64,000 nt of DNA. It comes from Xenopus tropicalis (Eukaryota > Chordata > Amphibia > Anura > Pipidae). Position 1 is the stretch's first letter. The number at the start of each line of letters is the position of its first letter. The position numbers and the translations under genes are program-made. The notes under the pieces were generated by a model. It saw only the letters and a list, made by a program, of their open reading frames with translations. It did not search any database and was not told the DNA's origin. The stretch covers positions 77,001,404-77,065,403 of the forward strand of contig NC_030678.2 of assembly GCF_000004195.4 (NCBI RefSeq), in the 5' to 3' direction. Below, in pieces: positions 1 to 14,334 of this stretch.

Positions 1-1872
<1,872 letters not shown>

Positions 1873-2045
1873 ATGACACTCTGGAGTCCCTGATCTCTTG
1901 TCTGCAGCAAGGTGGAGTCTCACTTATTGGAGCAAAGACTGTGCTTACAAGGGATGACTACCGGAAATCATTTGTTCGGAGAAACAAAAATCCAGAGATT
2001 AACCAAAAAGCACATGCACTACGTGCTCTGCAAAGCACCTTAAAA
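1873..2045 (+). CDS. Penultimate coding exon of an unrecognised gene
   Basis: An acceptor AG at 1871-1872 and a donor GTAAGA at 2046 bound a 173-nt open exon. The first two bases complete a codon begun in an upstream exon outside or unseen in the window, and the exon ends in phase 0. The peptide is hydrophilic and helix-prone, with DDTLESLISCLQQGGVSL at the start and a basic stretch FVRRNKNPEINQKAHAL, suggesting a coiled-coil or helical C-terminal region. It joins in frame to the exon at 2130. I do not recognise the family. Codon use and clean splice sites argue for a real exon rather than a chance open frame. Confidence 0.72.
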
Positions 2046-2129
2046 GTAAGATATCATCTCTTATTAGAGAGCTCACTAATTTTCTCTCCAACTTTATTTT
2101 TCTTAATTTTGTGCGTTTTTTTTACACAG

Positions 2130-2336
2130 GCAAAGCTCTTAGAACTTGAGGCTCTGAATCAGATCTTGGAGAATCCAAGCCTTAGTTCTGCCATATTTCA
2201 GAAGTGGAAGTCAGATCATGGACAGTTATATGAGACTTTAGGTAGAGGTCCTAAGCCAAGAAGTACAGTGGTTGATACATGGGCGCATACCGATTCAAGT
2301 GGGGAGGAAAAAGAGCAGGCAGAAGAAATGGTGTAA
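2130..2336 (+). CDS. Terminal coding exon of the same unrecognised gene
   Basis: The acceptor is a T-rich tract ending in CAG at 2127-2129, and the frame (phase 0) continues directly from the exon ending at 2045. It encodes about 68 residues rich in Leu and Glu (AKLLELEALNQILENPSL), then a polar, acidic tail ending SSGEEKEQAEEMV before TAA at 2334-2336. An AATAAA overlaps the stop codon (2335-2340) and others follow near 2798 and 2953, so the 3' UTR may be up to about 600 nt. The helical then acidic tail is compatible with an intracellular scaffold or complex subunit, but no function can be given. Confidence 0.72.
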   Translation, partial: AKLLELEALNQILENPSLSSAIFQKWKSDHGQLYETLGRGPKPRSTVVDTWAHTDSSGEEKEQAEEMV

Positions 2337-3100
2337 ATAAAAAAATATTTGTTAAAAGGATATATGAACACCCTTTATGGTTTGCACACATTTTATGTAT
2401 TCTTATCAATGTATTTAGTGGGAGCCCCTGCAACACTAAAATTCTTTCTTGTGACTGCTGTCACACAAAAGATTTTCAGTATCTCCCTGCTCATTGTCTC
2501 CCATTCACAGCAGAGCAGTCTGTTTTCTTAGCTGAGTTGTGGAATGTCAGTCCCAAGACTTTAAGCCTCAGTTTTACTGGGTGCTATCTTGTAACCCCAT
2601 TCCCTGCAGTCAGTGCCTTAGCAGTTTGTGTGCTGCCCTGCCATTATGATAGGCCGTGGGGTGATAGATCCTCTTTTAATGCATTAGTCTTTTAGGAGTG
2701 GGTGACTGCGTGTAACTTTACTGTACGTGGAATAACTGAATGCATGAAGGTGTGGTATGCTTAAAGACAAAGTATATAAACTAGAAGAGGAATATAGGAA
2801 ATAAAAACAGGGCTTGCTAATATGGTTTAGATGTTATTAAAGCATTAAAACTAGAAAAAAGAAATAATAACATATTTTAATCTTAAGATCTATCTGTTTT
2901 GTGATATATCTAAACATGCTTTCCAAACTTTGTCTTAAAGGACTTATATTTTAAATAAAAGTCATAAGATGTGGCACAAAGATGATATTAGCGTGTGGTC
3001 TTTTTCTGTAGTGCATTTGTGTATATATACTCCAAAGAAGAAAAAAAGTGTAAGAAAGTCTGAAGAAAAGTGCCTACACTAATAAAGTGTATGCAATGTC
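2337..3100. other. Probable 3' UTR and downstream flank of the 5'-edge gene
   Basis: No coding exon. AATAAA-like signals near 2335, 2798 and 2953 make this the probable 3' UTR with alternative polyadenylation. It ends where a TTAAAGG-bounded MITE begins at 3101. Confidence 0.45.
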
Positions 3101-3558
3101 TTAAAGGGGTGGTTCAACTTCAGGTTAACTTTAAGTATGTTATAGAATGGTCTATACTTAGCAACAAGTAATTTTTTTATAGTTTTTTAATTATTTGCCT
3201 TTCTTTCTCTGGTCCTTTCTTCCTTTCAAATGGGGCTCACTGACCCTGGAAACCAAAAAAACATTTTTCTGTGAGGCTTTAATTTTATTGTTACTGTTAC
3301 TTTTTATTGCTTTTTTTCTATTTAGACCCTCCTCTGTTCATATTCTTTTCACTCTTTCAAACCACTGCATGGTTGCTAATTTAATTGGACCCTAGCAACC
3401 AGCTGCTGAAATTCCAAATTGGAAAGCTGCTGAACAAAAGGCTAAATTATTAAAAAAAACCATAAATAGTAAAAAATGAAGACCAATTGCAGTTTGTTTC
3501 AGAATAGCATTTTCTGCATCAAACTAAAAGTTAATTTAAAGGTGGACAAACCCTTTAA
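3101..3558. mobile_element. T2-type MITE (TTAAAGGGG ends)
   Basis: The left end reads TTAAAGGGGTGGTTCAACTT; the right end is the inverse complement in degenerate form, ending CCCTTTAA. TTAAAGG termini on a TTAA target are the hallmark of the Xenopus T2 MITE family, which is related to Kolobok transposons. There is no coding capacity. A related copy lies at about 10518-10954, sharing the subterminal 'ggttaact...agtatg' block and the internal 'atgaagacca' block. Confidence 0.75.
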
Positions 3559-3966
3559 GATAAAAGACTTGCCAGGTTTTGGTTGTTAATGCTAAAAAAA
3601 AGGCATTAAAGGGGATATGGTAACTATGTATACATTTATAAGGTGATAATACGATAAACTTTTAAATGCTTTGTTTACCAGTAGGTCCTTCCAGCCTGCA
3701 TTGTTATTTGAAGAAAGGTATACCTTAAAGGGATACCTTATTAGAAAGCAATAAAATACAGGGTTACTGGAATTAGCTCTTAGTACAAGTTGATCCAGGG
3801 ACTGATTCGATTGCCGTGGAGTTTATCCCACTCTGAGGCAAATTGGAGAGAGCTGAAATGGGTTTTTTTTTTGCCTTCCTCTGGGTGAGCTAGCAGTTTG
3901 ACAGGTTTCAATCAGACACATCTATCCAGTTAAACATTTTGGTCTTTTTTTTTACATCATCTAATA

Positions 3967-4943
3967 CAGTCATATGAAAATGAAAATGTTTGGAAACCCC
4001 TCTCAGCCTGCATAATAGACTCCACTTTCAACAAAAAAGATAACAATACCGTGTCTTTTATTTCTCAGGAACATCTGAGTACTGGGGTGTTTACTGAACA
4101 AAGATTTTTAGTTAAGCAATATTTGTGTGAAATTAAATCAAATGTGAAAAACTGGCTGTGCAAAAATTTGGGTACCCTTGTAATTTTGCTAATTTGAATG
4201 CATGTAACTGCTCAATACTGAATACTGGCAACACCAAATTGGTTGGATTAGCTTGTTAAGCCTTGAACTTCATAGGCAGGTGTGTCCAATCATGAGAAAA
4301 GGTATTTAAGGTGGCCAATTGTGAGAAGCCAAAGATCACCTCCAAAGATCTGCAAGAACAGCTTGCTGCAGATGGCAGATGGTGCCACAAAAAGTCGCTT
4401 GTTGTATGCAAAAGCTCATTTGGACTAGCCACAGTCATTTTGGAACAAAGTGCTTTGGACTGATGAGGCAAAAGTTGAGTTATTTGGTCATAACAAAAAG
4501 CGCAAACATGGCGGAAGAAGAACATAGCATTCCCAGAAAATCTATGAGATGATTTGAAGCGGACTGTCCATTTGCGGCAGCCATCAAATTTAACTGAACT
4601 GAGAATGGACGAATGCTCAAAAATACTTGAACATCCAGAATCCAGACACTCATCAAAGGCTATAAGAGGCAGCTAGAGGCTGTAACATTTGCAAAAGGAG
4701 GTTCAACTAAGTATTGATGTAATATCTCTGTTGGGGTGCCCAAATTTATGCACCTGTCTAATTTCTTTATGATGCATATTGCATATTTTCTGTTAAACCA
4801 ATATACTTTGTCACTGCTGAAATACTACTGTTTCCATAAGGCATGTTATATATTAAAAGGAAGTTGCTACTTTGAAAGCTCAGCCAATGTTAAACATAAC
4901 TCCAAAGAATAACAAGGTGTTTCCTAACTTTTTCATATGACTG
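3967..4943. mobile_element. Degenerate Tc1/mariner element with intact termini
   Basis: Terminal inverted repeats begin CAGTCATATGAAAA and are mirrored at the right end (TTTTCATATGACTG), flanked by TA dinucleotides as expected for Tc1/mariner. Inside, around 4435-4535, a ruined transposase is visible: the 'WTDEAKVELFG'-like segment of Tc1 is readable in plus orientation, but flanking frames are broken. The element is about 977 bp, shorter than the roughly 1.6 kb of autonomous Tc1, so it is internally deleted and can only have moved with transposase from elsewhere. Confidence 0.85.
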
Positions 4944-4945
4944 TA

Positions 4946-6747
4946 TGTTAATGTATATATATATCTCTGCTTCATTTTGCTGCATCATAATTACTTGATT
5001 AGACCAAAGTAGCATCACAGATGATTCTGACCTGGAGTCTATCTGCAAGCAGTTTGTATGGTCTTTGCATGGATTTATCTAGGATTCTCTCTTGGGTGAT
5101 GCCTACACTCCATAAACATGCAGGAACTCCTCATAAAATTCACTGAGTGAATGTGGTAAGGAATCAATTGCTATAGCAATGCTATGAATGTGTGGGTAGT
5201 CTTGGTGTGATACAGTAGATAAGGAATGACTTGATGCCACCTAGAAGAATTTGATGATAAAATCTTTCTTTACCACAACACAGAGAACAGATATCATCTC
5301 TGCCAACAGTACTTTGTCACTGCTTTTAATCTTGACTATTTATATCTGATACATTCATTGTTTACTAGATTGCACCTGTGCATTCTGACACTGGGTAATC
5401 AGGAGAATGTGTCCTTTCCAAGCTGTTATATAAGCAACAACAGATGTCAACTAAAATACAGTGTATAGTACAGTTATGGTACTCAGTCGTATAGAACCCT
5501 CAGCTGGTGGATTTTTCATAAAGGCATTGTTCTGGGGTAAGGGATTATAACCGCTGGTGGGTGCCTTACAAATTGGCACCCACCTACCCACTGAAATGCT
5601 TTTCCCTCAGTCTTAACTGTTACTTAAAAACTTTTGGTTCAAATTCTTTGAAACTTGTTGATGTGGAAGCTAAAGAATGTCACTTGGCAGTTTTGCCCTT
5701 TATAGCGTCAAAAACATTTTGCTTGTATTTACAGATTATGGTGGTCTAAAACATTTTACTTCTCTTTTTAAATATAATGTGCCATCTCACTTCTGCTTTC
5801 AGTAGAAAGCCTTTGAACTGCTAAAATATACACTACTGGCTTCTAAAAAAAACTGTGTCACCTTAGCAGTGCCAAGTGCCAATTCCTGTTTTCTGTCTCT
5901 GCTTGATGCTCTGGCAATGATGGTCTCCATTCCGATTCTTTCATTTGACAAAAGGACCATCACATATTAATTTAGCATTGTGATAAGTGTGGGTAATATG
6001 GTACAGATAATCAGAATTGGTACACAAGCTCTACATTTTATTAGAAAGTGGAATAGGAGTGCAAGAGCAATGAAAGCATTGCAGAAAGCCTGTCTGAAAG
6101 TGTAAGAGATGGGGCTTTCGGTTATATTAACAGGGACAAAAATGAATTTGCACTTGTGGTTGATAAAGTGCTTCCTACGGTGAAGAAAAACATTCTATTG
6201 CCTTATAATATGAAAAGACTTGGTGCTTTCTATTCTTTTCTAATTATTGCCTTTGATAAAATAACAAGGTACAGGCATGAAATGCTTAAGGCCATTTTTT
6301 CCATATGAGATATAATTTCTAGAGACTATACGTTCTCCAACTTCACTCAAATACAATACACGTGTAGAATGGTATGCATTAGGTGGAATGAAATGGCCTT
6401 AGCACAATAGGAAACAATCTTTTTGTGACCATTTAAGATCCTACTTTTCCATTATGCTTCTGAAGCCATTGTTTGCTGCTTTTCTTACAGTTATATACTT
6501 TGAAGGGAAGTCCCTAGTGTTTTACTTGGATTTGCACTCCATTTTATCATGTATTGCTATTGTAATTTAAGTGTTCATGGCTTAATATTATAGAGTAAGG
6601 TCAATAATTACAAAGTATTTCTGATCACCGAAGACTAGTTATGGAGACTATTATATGTATATATATATATATATATATCAGTCCTGATGGTGTCTGCACT
6701 CCAAAGCTTTTAGTATTCTGTGGGGTGCACAGCCAAAATCTGAGTAT
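4946..6747. other. Gene-free stretch
   Basis: AT-rich sequence in which I see no exon with paired splice sites and no clear element termini. A (TA)n tract lies near 6657-6680 at its right edge. Confidence 0.4.
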
Positions 6748-7099
6748 TTAGCATGAAATAATCCATGGCCGTCACACCCTTAAAATTCAAAAAAATTTTT
6801 TTATTGAAAACTCATTGTTTAAAAACCAACGTTTCGGTCCTCATTAGGACCTTTATCAAGGATAAAACAACGGTGTATCATCTCACATATAAATACCCTT
6901 GCAATCTAAACAGAGTGAAAAAGGCCTTTTTCACTCTGTTTAGATTGCAAGGGTATTTACATGTGAGATGATACACCGTTGTTTTATCCTTGATAAAGGT
7001 CCTAATGAGGACCGAAACGTTGGTTTTTAAACAATGAGTTTTCAATAAAATTTTTTTGAATTTTAAGGGTGTGCCGGCCATGGATTATTTCATGCTATA
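6748..7099. repeat. Long near-perfect inverted repeat (foldback), about 175 bp per arm
   Basis: The left arm starts TAGCATGAAATAATCCATGG and the right arm ends with its exact complement; the two arms meet near 6922-6925 inside GTGAAAAAGGCCTTTTTCAC with essentially no spacer. Both sides are flanked by (TA)n tracts (6657-6680 and 7097-7118). Each arm contains 'aacgtttcggtcctcattag', a phrase of the kind found at ends of retroelements. The two long open frames here are the same peptide read from the two arms and are not genes. Confidence 0.93.
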
Positions 7100-7155
7100 T
7101 ATATATATATATATATATAAAACTTATTGTTTACATGAAAACCCCCTTATTTAAT

Positions 7156-7510
7156 GGAGAACTAAAGCCTAACTAAAGAAGTAAACTAGAAATGTTTTAT
7201 ATTATGTTTTGGGCTTCTGTACCAGCCCAAGGCAACCGCAGTCCTTTAGCATGGAAGATTTATGCTACTGTTAGTTACCAGAGTTTAGTGACTGACTCAC
7301 AATATACTGTATATGTAATATAAATGTAACAATACAAGTGATTTATTTAGATGCTCATTACATGGCAGCACAGAAGCCAGTGCATGTAGCATCAGAATTT
7401 AATAATCAGAACTTTATAATAGAGATGCTGAACCTTAGGCTGGTGCAGTAAATTCAGTATGTAAAGTATGGCATTTCTAGCCACATTAATTTTTAGGGTT
7501 TAATTATCCT
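7156..7510. mobile_element. Diverged T2-type MITE relic
   Basis: The left end ('ggagaactaaagcctaacta') and the right end ('ttagggtttaattatcc') match, in degraded form, the ends of the better copy at 19978-20498. The terminal TTAA motifs are eroded, so boundaries are approximate. Confidence 0.5.
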
Positions 7511-7824
7511 TTTTCTGTTTATAACCTCAGCACATGTTCTAGGGCTGCTTTACCAGATCAGGTACAGCAGATTTATAACAATCAAGGTAGGGTCCCAAGT
7601 TTGGCCTGTCTTTTCTTTATCGGTGGACCAAATGTACTCCACTGCCAAAAGACTTTGTGCATAAATAAATGATACACTGGTCAGCCAAGAGAAGACTCCT
7701 TTCAAATTTGGGCAGCAAAGTGCTACAAACATATTTCGGCACAATAGTATTGTTTCACCCAGCCAGACGGTGGGCTATATTATTACCCTAGTGGGGTAAA
7801 CAGTTTTCCTACTATTGGTGTCCT

Positions 7825-8234
7825 TTAAAGAGAAACTAAGCTTAACTAAAGAAGTAGGGCAGAAATGTTGTGCATTATATTGTGGGCTTCTCTACCAGCT
7901 CAAAGCAACCACAGCCCTTTAAAAGGGAAGAACTCTTCCTCTAAAGATGCCCCCAGTAGCTCCCCATCTTTTCTGATAATTCACTGTAAGTACTCTGTGT
8001 AAATTATTGAGCTTTGGCACCAACTCACAATATATTTTATATATAGAGTATAAATGTCTCAATATAAGGCTGATCAGTAAATTGTTCAGATTCACATTAC
8101 ATGGCAGCTCAAAAACCAGTGCAAATAGCATCAGAATTTAATAATGTAGCGTCAGATTATATGACAGACAAACCTCATTTTCTGCATGACAATTTTCCAC
8201 AACCCCTAAGCTTAGCTTCTCAACAGCTTCTTTA
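7825..8234. mobile_element. T2-type MITE, same subfamily as 19978-20498
   Basis: The left end is TTAAAGAGAAACTAAGCTTA. The interior shares the 'tcacaatatat' and 'ataaggctgatcagtaa' blocks with the 19978 copy, and it closes at 'cttctttaaa'. Open frames inside are fortuitous. Confidence 0.6.
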
Positions 8235-8875
8235 AAAAAGGTGGCAAACTTGAATAAATCCCATTTCCTAATTGCTATCTTTTACCTTTGGGAATGGGAA
8301 TGTTCTTTTATGGCAGCTTTTTGATCTCTGAGATATACAACTGTGTTTTAAAATAACAATAGGATTCAGAAACAGCTTTCTGTTGGGAGGAAATTTGCCT
8401 CCCTGAGAGCATTGCTTTGTCCAAAGCCGCAGGAAATTCCAAATCATAAAGAGCAAATATAAGTTCAGCATACACTCCGAGGTTAAGGCCCATGCTGAAA
8501 ATATGTTCTACCCATTGTTTTTTTTTCAAACTAACCATGGATAATGGATTTTTACGAACTGGTTACCGTTGGCAACCTGCACTGTTCTGTTTTTCATTTT
8601 TTTAAAGGTGAATTACCTCTCTAAAGGCTTTTGATATTTGCTAATTAACATGTTTACATAATGCTGACACATACTTTACAATAATATTCAAGTGATGTAC
8701 AAAAGCAATTAGCAAGCCAAGGTTTGTTGCCAAAATAGTCAGCTCTTTGACTGGCGAAACCATCTGGTATTTTTATGAGCTACAGTTAATTAAAAGCTAA
8801 AGTTACACACTTTGCCACATCACTTGCAGTAAGTTTGTTGTTCCTCTTCATCAGTAAATTCCATGGACAGATTCA

Positions 8876-9242
8876 TTAAAGGAACAGTAACACAAAAAAA
8901 GTGTTTTAAAGTAATTAAAATATATGAACTGTTGCACTATGCTAGTAAAACTGATGTTTGCTTCAGGAGCACTACTATAGTTTATATAAATAAGGTGTGT
9001 AGCCATGGGAGCAGCCATCCAAGGTGGAAAAAAGAAGAAAAGGCACAGGTTAGCTAACAGATAAAACACCATTGTATTCCAGAGAGTGTATCTGTTATCT
9101 GCTGTGTAACTTGTGCCTTTTGAATGGCTACCTGCAGCAGCTTTGTTTGTATAAACTATAGTAGTCTTTCTAAAGCAAACCCAAAACTTTTACCAAAATT
9201 TACCAGATAAAATTTCATTTTTTGGTGTTACTGTTCCTTTAA
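8876..9242. mobile_element. T2-type MITE (TTAAAGGAACAGTAACAC family), copy 1
   Basis: The element runs from TTAAAGGAACAGTAACAC to the inverse complement GTGTTACTGTTCCTTTAA, with TTAA at both ends. It is palindromic over most of its length. The same family occurs at 14873-15286 and 51566-51990. Confidence 0.88.
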
Positions 9243-9975
9243 GTAATATGGGAGATTAAAGGGTTCCCAGCAGTTCCAGCTATTTTGCCTGTCAAACCTA
9301 ATACCTGTGCCTGTTTGCACCGGACTGCTTTGAGCAGTAGATTACTGCTGTGCTCTGAATTTCTAAATCCCTGTATAAATTGCAATCATGGATTAAGGAT
9401 TTGGACCATTATTTTTTGAGGAAAATAAATGGACAACAAGGTGGCTCTGTGCATGGTGGCATTTTTGCCTTGCAGTCCTGGGGTCCTGAGTTTGATTCCA
9501 CTCTGGGTAAAAGAAAAATGACAGTTTTGTCTAAATATAATATAGAACCAACATATAATTTCCTATGTACTAATGAAACATAAAGTTCTATGAGAGTACA
9601 TTAAAGGTACAGGGTCTTATTTACTAACCACAAAGTTTAAATATTAATGCTATTCTACATTTTTTTACCCATAAATATCTGAATAATTGCTCCTGCAACA
9701 AAATATGCTTGCCAAGTGATGTACCAATATGAATGCAAATTTCATGCCCATAAAAAAAATCATAGGCAAATAGCATTTGTATCAATATGTACATATAAAA
9801 AAGAAAATGTTTTTTTTATCTTCATGGTGGTTTTTGTGTGTATTTATATACTCGTTTATCTATTGGAGATGTTCTTATTAGACTAGTCATCTAAGTAACA
9901 TTACTAACGGAGTCCTGGCCCCACTCCCTGGCCATTTCTTGCATTGCAGGCATATAGAATTTGTGCAGAATAGTT

Positions 9976-10454
9976 TTAAAGGGGTTATTCATGTTCCAAT
10001 TAACTTTTAGTATGATGTTTAGAGAATAAAATAAAAAATAAAACTGGATAAAATAGGCTGTTTGAAATAAAAAATTAAAAAAAATGTTTCTAATATAATT
10101 AGTTAGTCAAAAATGTAATCTATAAAGGCTGGAGTGAGCAGATGTCTAACATAATAGTCAAAACACTACTTCCTGCTTTCAGCTCTCTAACCTCTTAATT
10201 AATCAGTGACCTAAGGGGTGGCCACGTGGGACACAACTGTTCAGTTAGTTAGCTTTTGATCCTGAGCACACAGGTCAGATTCAAAAGCAAACAGTTATGT
10301 TCCATATGGAACCCCTCAAGTCACTGCTTGGTTACTGAATGGTAACAGGTAAGAGAACTACAGAGGAGGAAGTAGAGTTCTGGCTATTATGGCATCTATT
10401 TGCTCCAGCCTTTATAGATTATATTTTTGACTAACTAACTATACTGAAAACAGT
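9976..10454. mobile_element. MITE-like element with a large internal palindrome
   Basis: The left side has TTTAAAGGGGTTATTCATGT, a T2-like start. Inside, the segment near 10100-10150 ('ctataaaggctggagtgagc') is mirrored near 10395-10445 ('gctccagcctttatag'), both flanked by 'gttagtc/gacta' blocks. The right terminus is not clear. Confidence 0.5.
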
Positions 10455-10517
10455 TTTTATTTTGCACGGCCTATCTATTTACCTAGTTTCCTTTTTACAA
10501 TGAAATGTTCTTGTAAA

Positions 10518-10954
10518 CAGGTGGTTCACCTTCGGGTTAACTCTTAGTATGTTTAAGTATGGCCGATTCTTGGCAACTTTTTATTTGGTCTTCATTTTTT
10601 ATTTTTCAAAGATTCTTAATTATTTGCCTTCCTCTGGGGGACACTGACCTCAGCAGCCAAAAAACTATTCTGTGCAGCTGCAGTTTTTTTACTTATTGTT
10701 ACTTTGTATTACTTATCTTTCTGTTTAGGCCTTCCACTATTCACATATTCCTGTCTCTCAATCCACTACCTGGTTGCTAGGGTAAATTGGACACTGGCAA
10801 CCAGATAGCTGACAAAATTCCAAACTGCACAACACTGCACACAAACTGCTGAACAAAAAGCTACTAAAAAATGAAGACCAACTGCAGTCTCAGAATAGCA
10901 CTCTTTGCATCATACTCATACAAAAGCTAGTTTAAAGGTAATTAACCTCTTTAA
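10518..10954. mobile_element. T2-type MITE, relative of 3101-3558
   Basis: It shares 'ggtggttcaccttcgggtta' and 'gaagaccaactgcagt' with the copy at 3101 and ends at 'aacctctttaa'. The left TTAA is degraded. Confidence 0.6.
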
Positions 10955-13664
10955 ATGTATATCTTTTATATGACAAGAATGGTACATTTCATACCGTAAT
11001 ACCTTTTAGTACTTATAATAGCCTTTGGTGCTGTACAGTGAAACACTTGGGTCAATGTAGCAGAGGACACAGGCTCTCTTTAACTTTTAAAGTGCACAGG
11101 GCAATAAGTTTATTGAAGATTAGCAGGTAAGGATCTCTTTGTGTACAAAGCCATTAATCTTTCATGCATTTTTAGTTCTGAAAGAAGAAAACCAACAGAC
11201 TACAGGCGGGTCATTATGAGCAAACACCCTTCACGTCATTTGTATTCTAGGTCAGCTATGCTACTTCTCTCGACTGCCTCACGGAGACTTTTTTCACATT
11301 AGAACAGTTACACAAGTGAACAGAATAGAATCTACGTGGTTAAGAAAATGTCTTACCTTTTAGTAGAACAGCATACCATTTGCTCTTTGTTTAATTGTCA
11401 GCAGCAATTGGAAAGGCAAATGTTAGCAAATAAAAGGGTAAACAATTTGCTATTTTTTTAAATGCTAAAAAAAATAATGACCAAAGCAATAAATAGATGG
11501 CACTGTGGCAACCTATGGTGAACACTTGGGTCAACAGTGAACACTTACTGACATATTCTCCCCTTAGTTCTGTCAGATTAACATCCACTCCAAAATTACA
11601 TGACATAGGCATCTGGAATTGACCTTTATTTTGTCAACTGCCATGTGTTTGCTTTGCTTACTGACCTCAACCAGCCAGGCCACTCTCAAACAAAAAGAGC
11701 AAGATATGTAATAATGATAAAAACATTAGAAGCAAGAATAACAATGCTATAAGAATGTCATCTCAAAATCAAAAAGAGCAATAAATATTACCCTCACAAT
11801 AAATTTGATTTCTGGACACTGGGGGAGGCATCATTGCGGTTGCTAAAGGGTTGATACACTTTACCAGTTTCACTGTTTCTACTGTAATTGCATGCAGTTC
11901 AGCAAAACAAACCATTTTGTTACATATTAGATGCAATTGCGCAGACGTGTGTCTGATGTGTGTGATGTTGCCTTACAATACTTTAAGAACAAGTGTACTG
12001 TGCCTTTTGACACATTGGGGGCACCTCTACTTATCACCTGGAGGTGGAGGTATCTCCAGAGTTCCCCTGCATCAATAGGCGCAGCATTGCTCAATTTGGA
12101 ACAGAAGGCAACTAAATGGAAGTGCAAGGAGCACATTTTGGTGTAAGTACCCTTAATGAAAGTGGTTTTCCACAACTGCTGTTGTAAGTGTACTTGAGCC
12201 CTTTTTTGTGCAGTTTTTTTTTTAATTTTGGGCCTCTATATTTCACATTACTGATAATCCAAGGTATATTTAAGATCTGATCTGAAAACCTTGCAATTCA
12301 TATTCACTTTGTTTTATCCTTTTCCCATAAAGTATGTAGCAAGTAAGATTCTGGCAAGTGCAAATTTTCAGACGAGGAAGGCAGGGTAAGAGGTACAAAC
12401 CTGCCTGCTAGATTGTAAAGATGTTAATTAAATTCAGCCCCTAAATAATTTCAACCACAGAAATTAAATGGTGCAGAACACTATAAACTACTGGGGCTGC
12501 AATTAATCTATTACAATGTAGGAGAAGGCAACATTTACCCCCAAAGCACAAGGTTCACATGTTTCTTATAAAATCATTGATGCTGGGTATAAAATGAAAA
12601 GCAGGTGTTAATTTGCATTATGCACAAGTTGTGGCAGATGCTACCTAGGAAATGCCTGCAATTACACTGAAAATCTGGCAAATAAGCTGCATTGTGGGTA
12701 AAAAAAAAACTTTTTTGCATCTAAAAATTGCTCTTTGCACATTGCAGTTGTTTTGTACATGAGCCCTTATGGTGAAACCTTGCTGGGCAGGAGGGTTTTT
12801 CTTCTGTGCCTGATTTTAGTATTTTATTTTCCTGCTGTCTCCTAATTATTTTATATACAGGTATATAAAACCTTTATGCATTCATTACAAATGAGTACCT
12901 TACAAAAGCCATGGGCTTTGAAACAATGTGTCATTATCATTGTCAAAAAAACTGCTGTAGGCAAATATCTTTCAGAGTGACCTAGAATTAAACAGTGCAA
13001 CAGTGTTCCAGTTCTGAAGTTTGTGATTCAAGTTAAAAAATTTAACCTATGCCATGAAATAATGTAAATGCCATTTTTTTTTTGTTTTTGTACAGAATGA
13101 CCTACTTAGTGTTCTTAAGCTTGTCACTGCATAAATCTTTATTAACCCTACATTCTTTTACTTTTATTGTCTCATTATTTAACTTTTCTGAAACTCTTAG
13201 TTATTTGTCTTTTTGTCTTCTTTCTGATCAGTTAATCCTATTTATCTATTGATATCCCTTCTCTCATTGCCCTTTCTTTAAAATGCTCCATTCTCTAACA
13301 GTTTCCCTTGTACCTGTATATATTTTCTCTTATGCCTAAACTCCATGCTCACTCTTCTTAATGTGTATGTCTGGATGGAGAGGAAGGTGTGTGCTTTGAT
13401 GCGACTGATGATGTTTTACTAGAAATGAAATGTATAGTGAATGATGTAAAGGATAAAGGTGGCCAAGGCCTATGGAGAACTAACCTAACAAGTCCAGATG
13501 CTAGATTTATTTATACTAGATATACCATGACCTGGATGAATGAAAATCTTCATAGTCAAAACTGTGGTAGGTACTCAGAAAGTACTTTGCTGACACTGAC
13601 AAGTTGTAAGTAAATTATATGGACCAGATAGAGTTGTCTTTAAATTTAAGCAACTAAACTTTAT
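10955..13664. other. Gene-free stretch
   Basis: No supported exon and no element with recognisable termini. Short open frames around 11851-12175 and 13389-13613 lack paired splice signals and recognisable protein motifs. Confidence 0.4.
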
Positions 13665-14334
13665 GATCTTATGAATAGGCTCACAAAACTGTTCCTTTAT
13701 AAAACTGTGTTAAGTGGTAGGTGTGAGCGTTTGGATGTCAAGAAGAGTCAACAATTTCACTGAACTAGTCTGGAATGCTAATTGGATGATTGATTAATTA
13801 ATTAATGGCATGGCACTATTATTTGCCTCAGGAAGGCTATCGATATAAAAGAAAAATGCAAAAACGCCAGAGGTTTAGTACAATTCTAGCAATGATAACC
13901 CATCATGACAAAACATGCAGATATCCCAGTCTTGAAAAGTCTTTAAAAACCCTTTAGATACACACAGTTAATTTTAAAATTCTTTGTTTCTAACATCTCT
14001 GACATAAGTGGGTCACATCTTCAAAATTATTATGTACTTCTAACATGTTAGTTCTTATTGTAGTTCAAACAAACAGATACTGGAGATTATGGATTCAAAG
14101 TTTACCACAATAAAAATGGATCTGAAGTTCTCCTACAGAAGAATTGTTCCATTGTTTAATATTAACTGCATTATTATTACTTAGAAAACTGAAAAGACTA
14201 AAAAAAGAATTGGTTGTTTTAAATAATATCTGCAGGATTTGGTCTTGCTGTAATTTTGAAACTTTCTGGATTTCTGAATAAGAGAATATATACCTGTACT
14301 CTCTTCTCAAGAGCGTTATGCTTGGGCTTAGACA

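Noticed and set aside
6990..7025. A second hammerhead-like string, CTAATGAGGACCGAAAC, in the foldback
   Set aside because: The invariant G of the core is an A and there is no room for stem II, so it cannot be a working hammerhead. It may be a relic of one.
6765..7081. Two open frames of 68 and 67 codons encoding nearly the same peptide on opposite strands
   Set aside because: They are the two arms of one inverted repeat; identical peptides arise from the palindrome, not from two genes.
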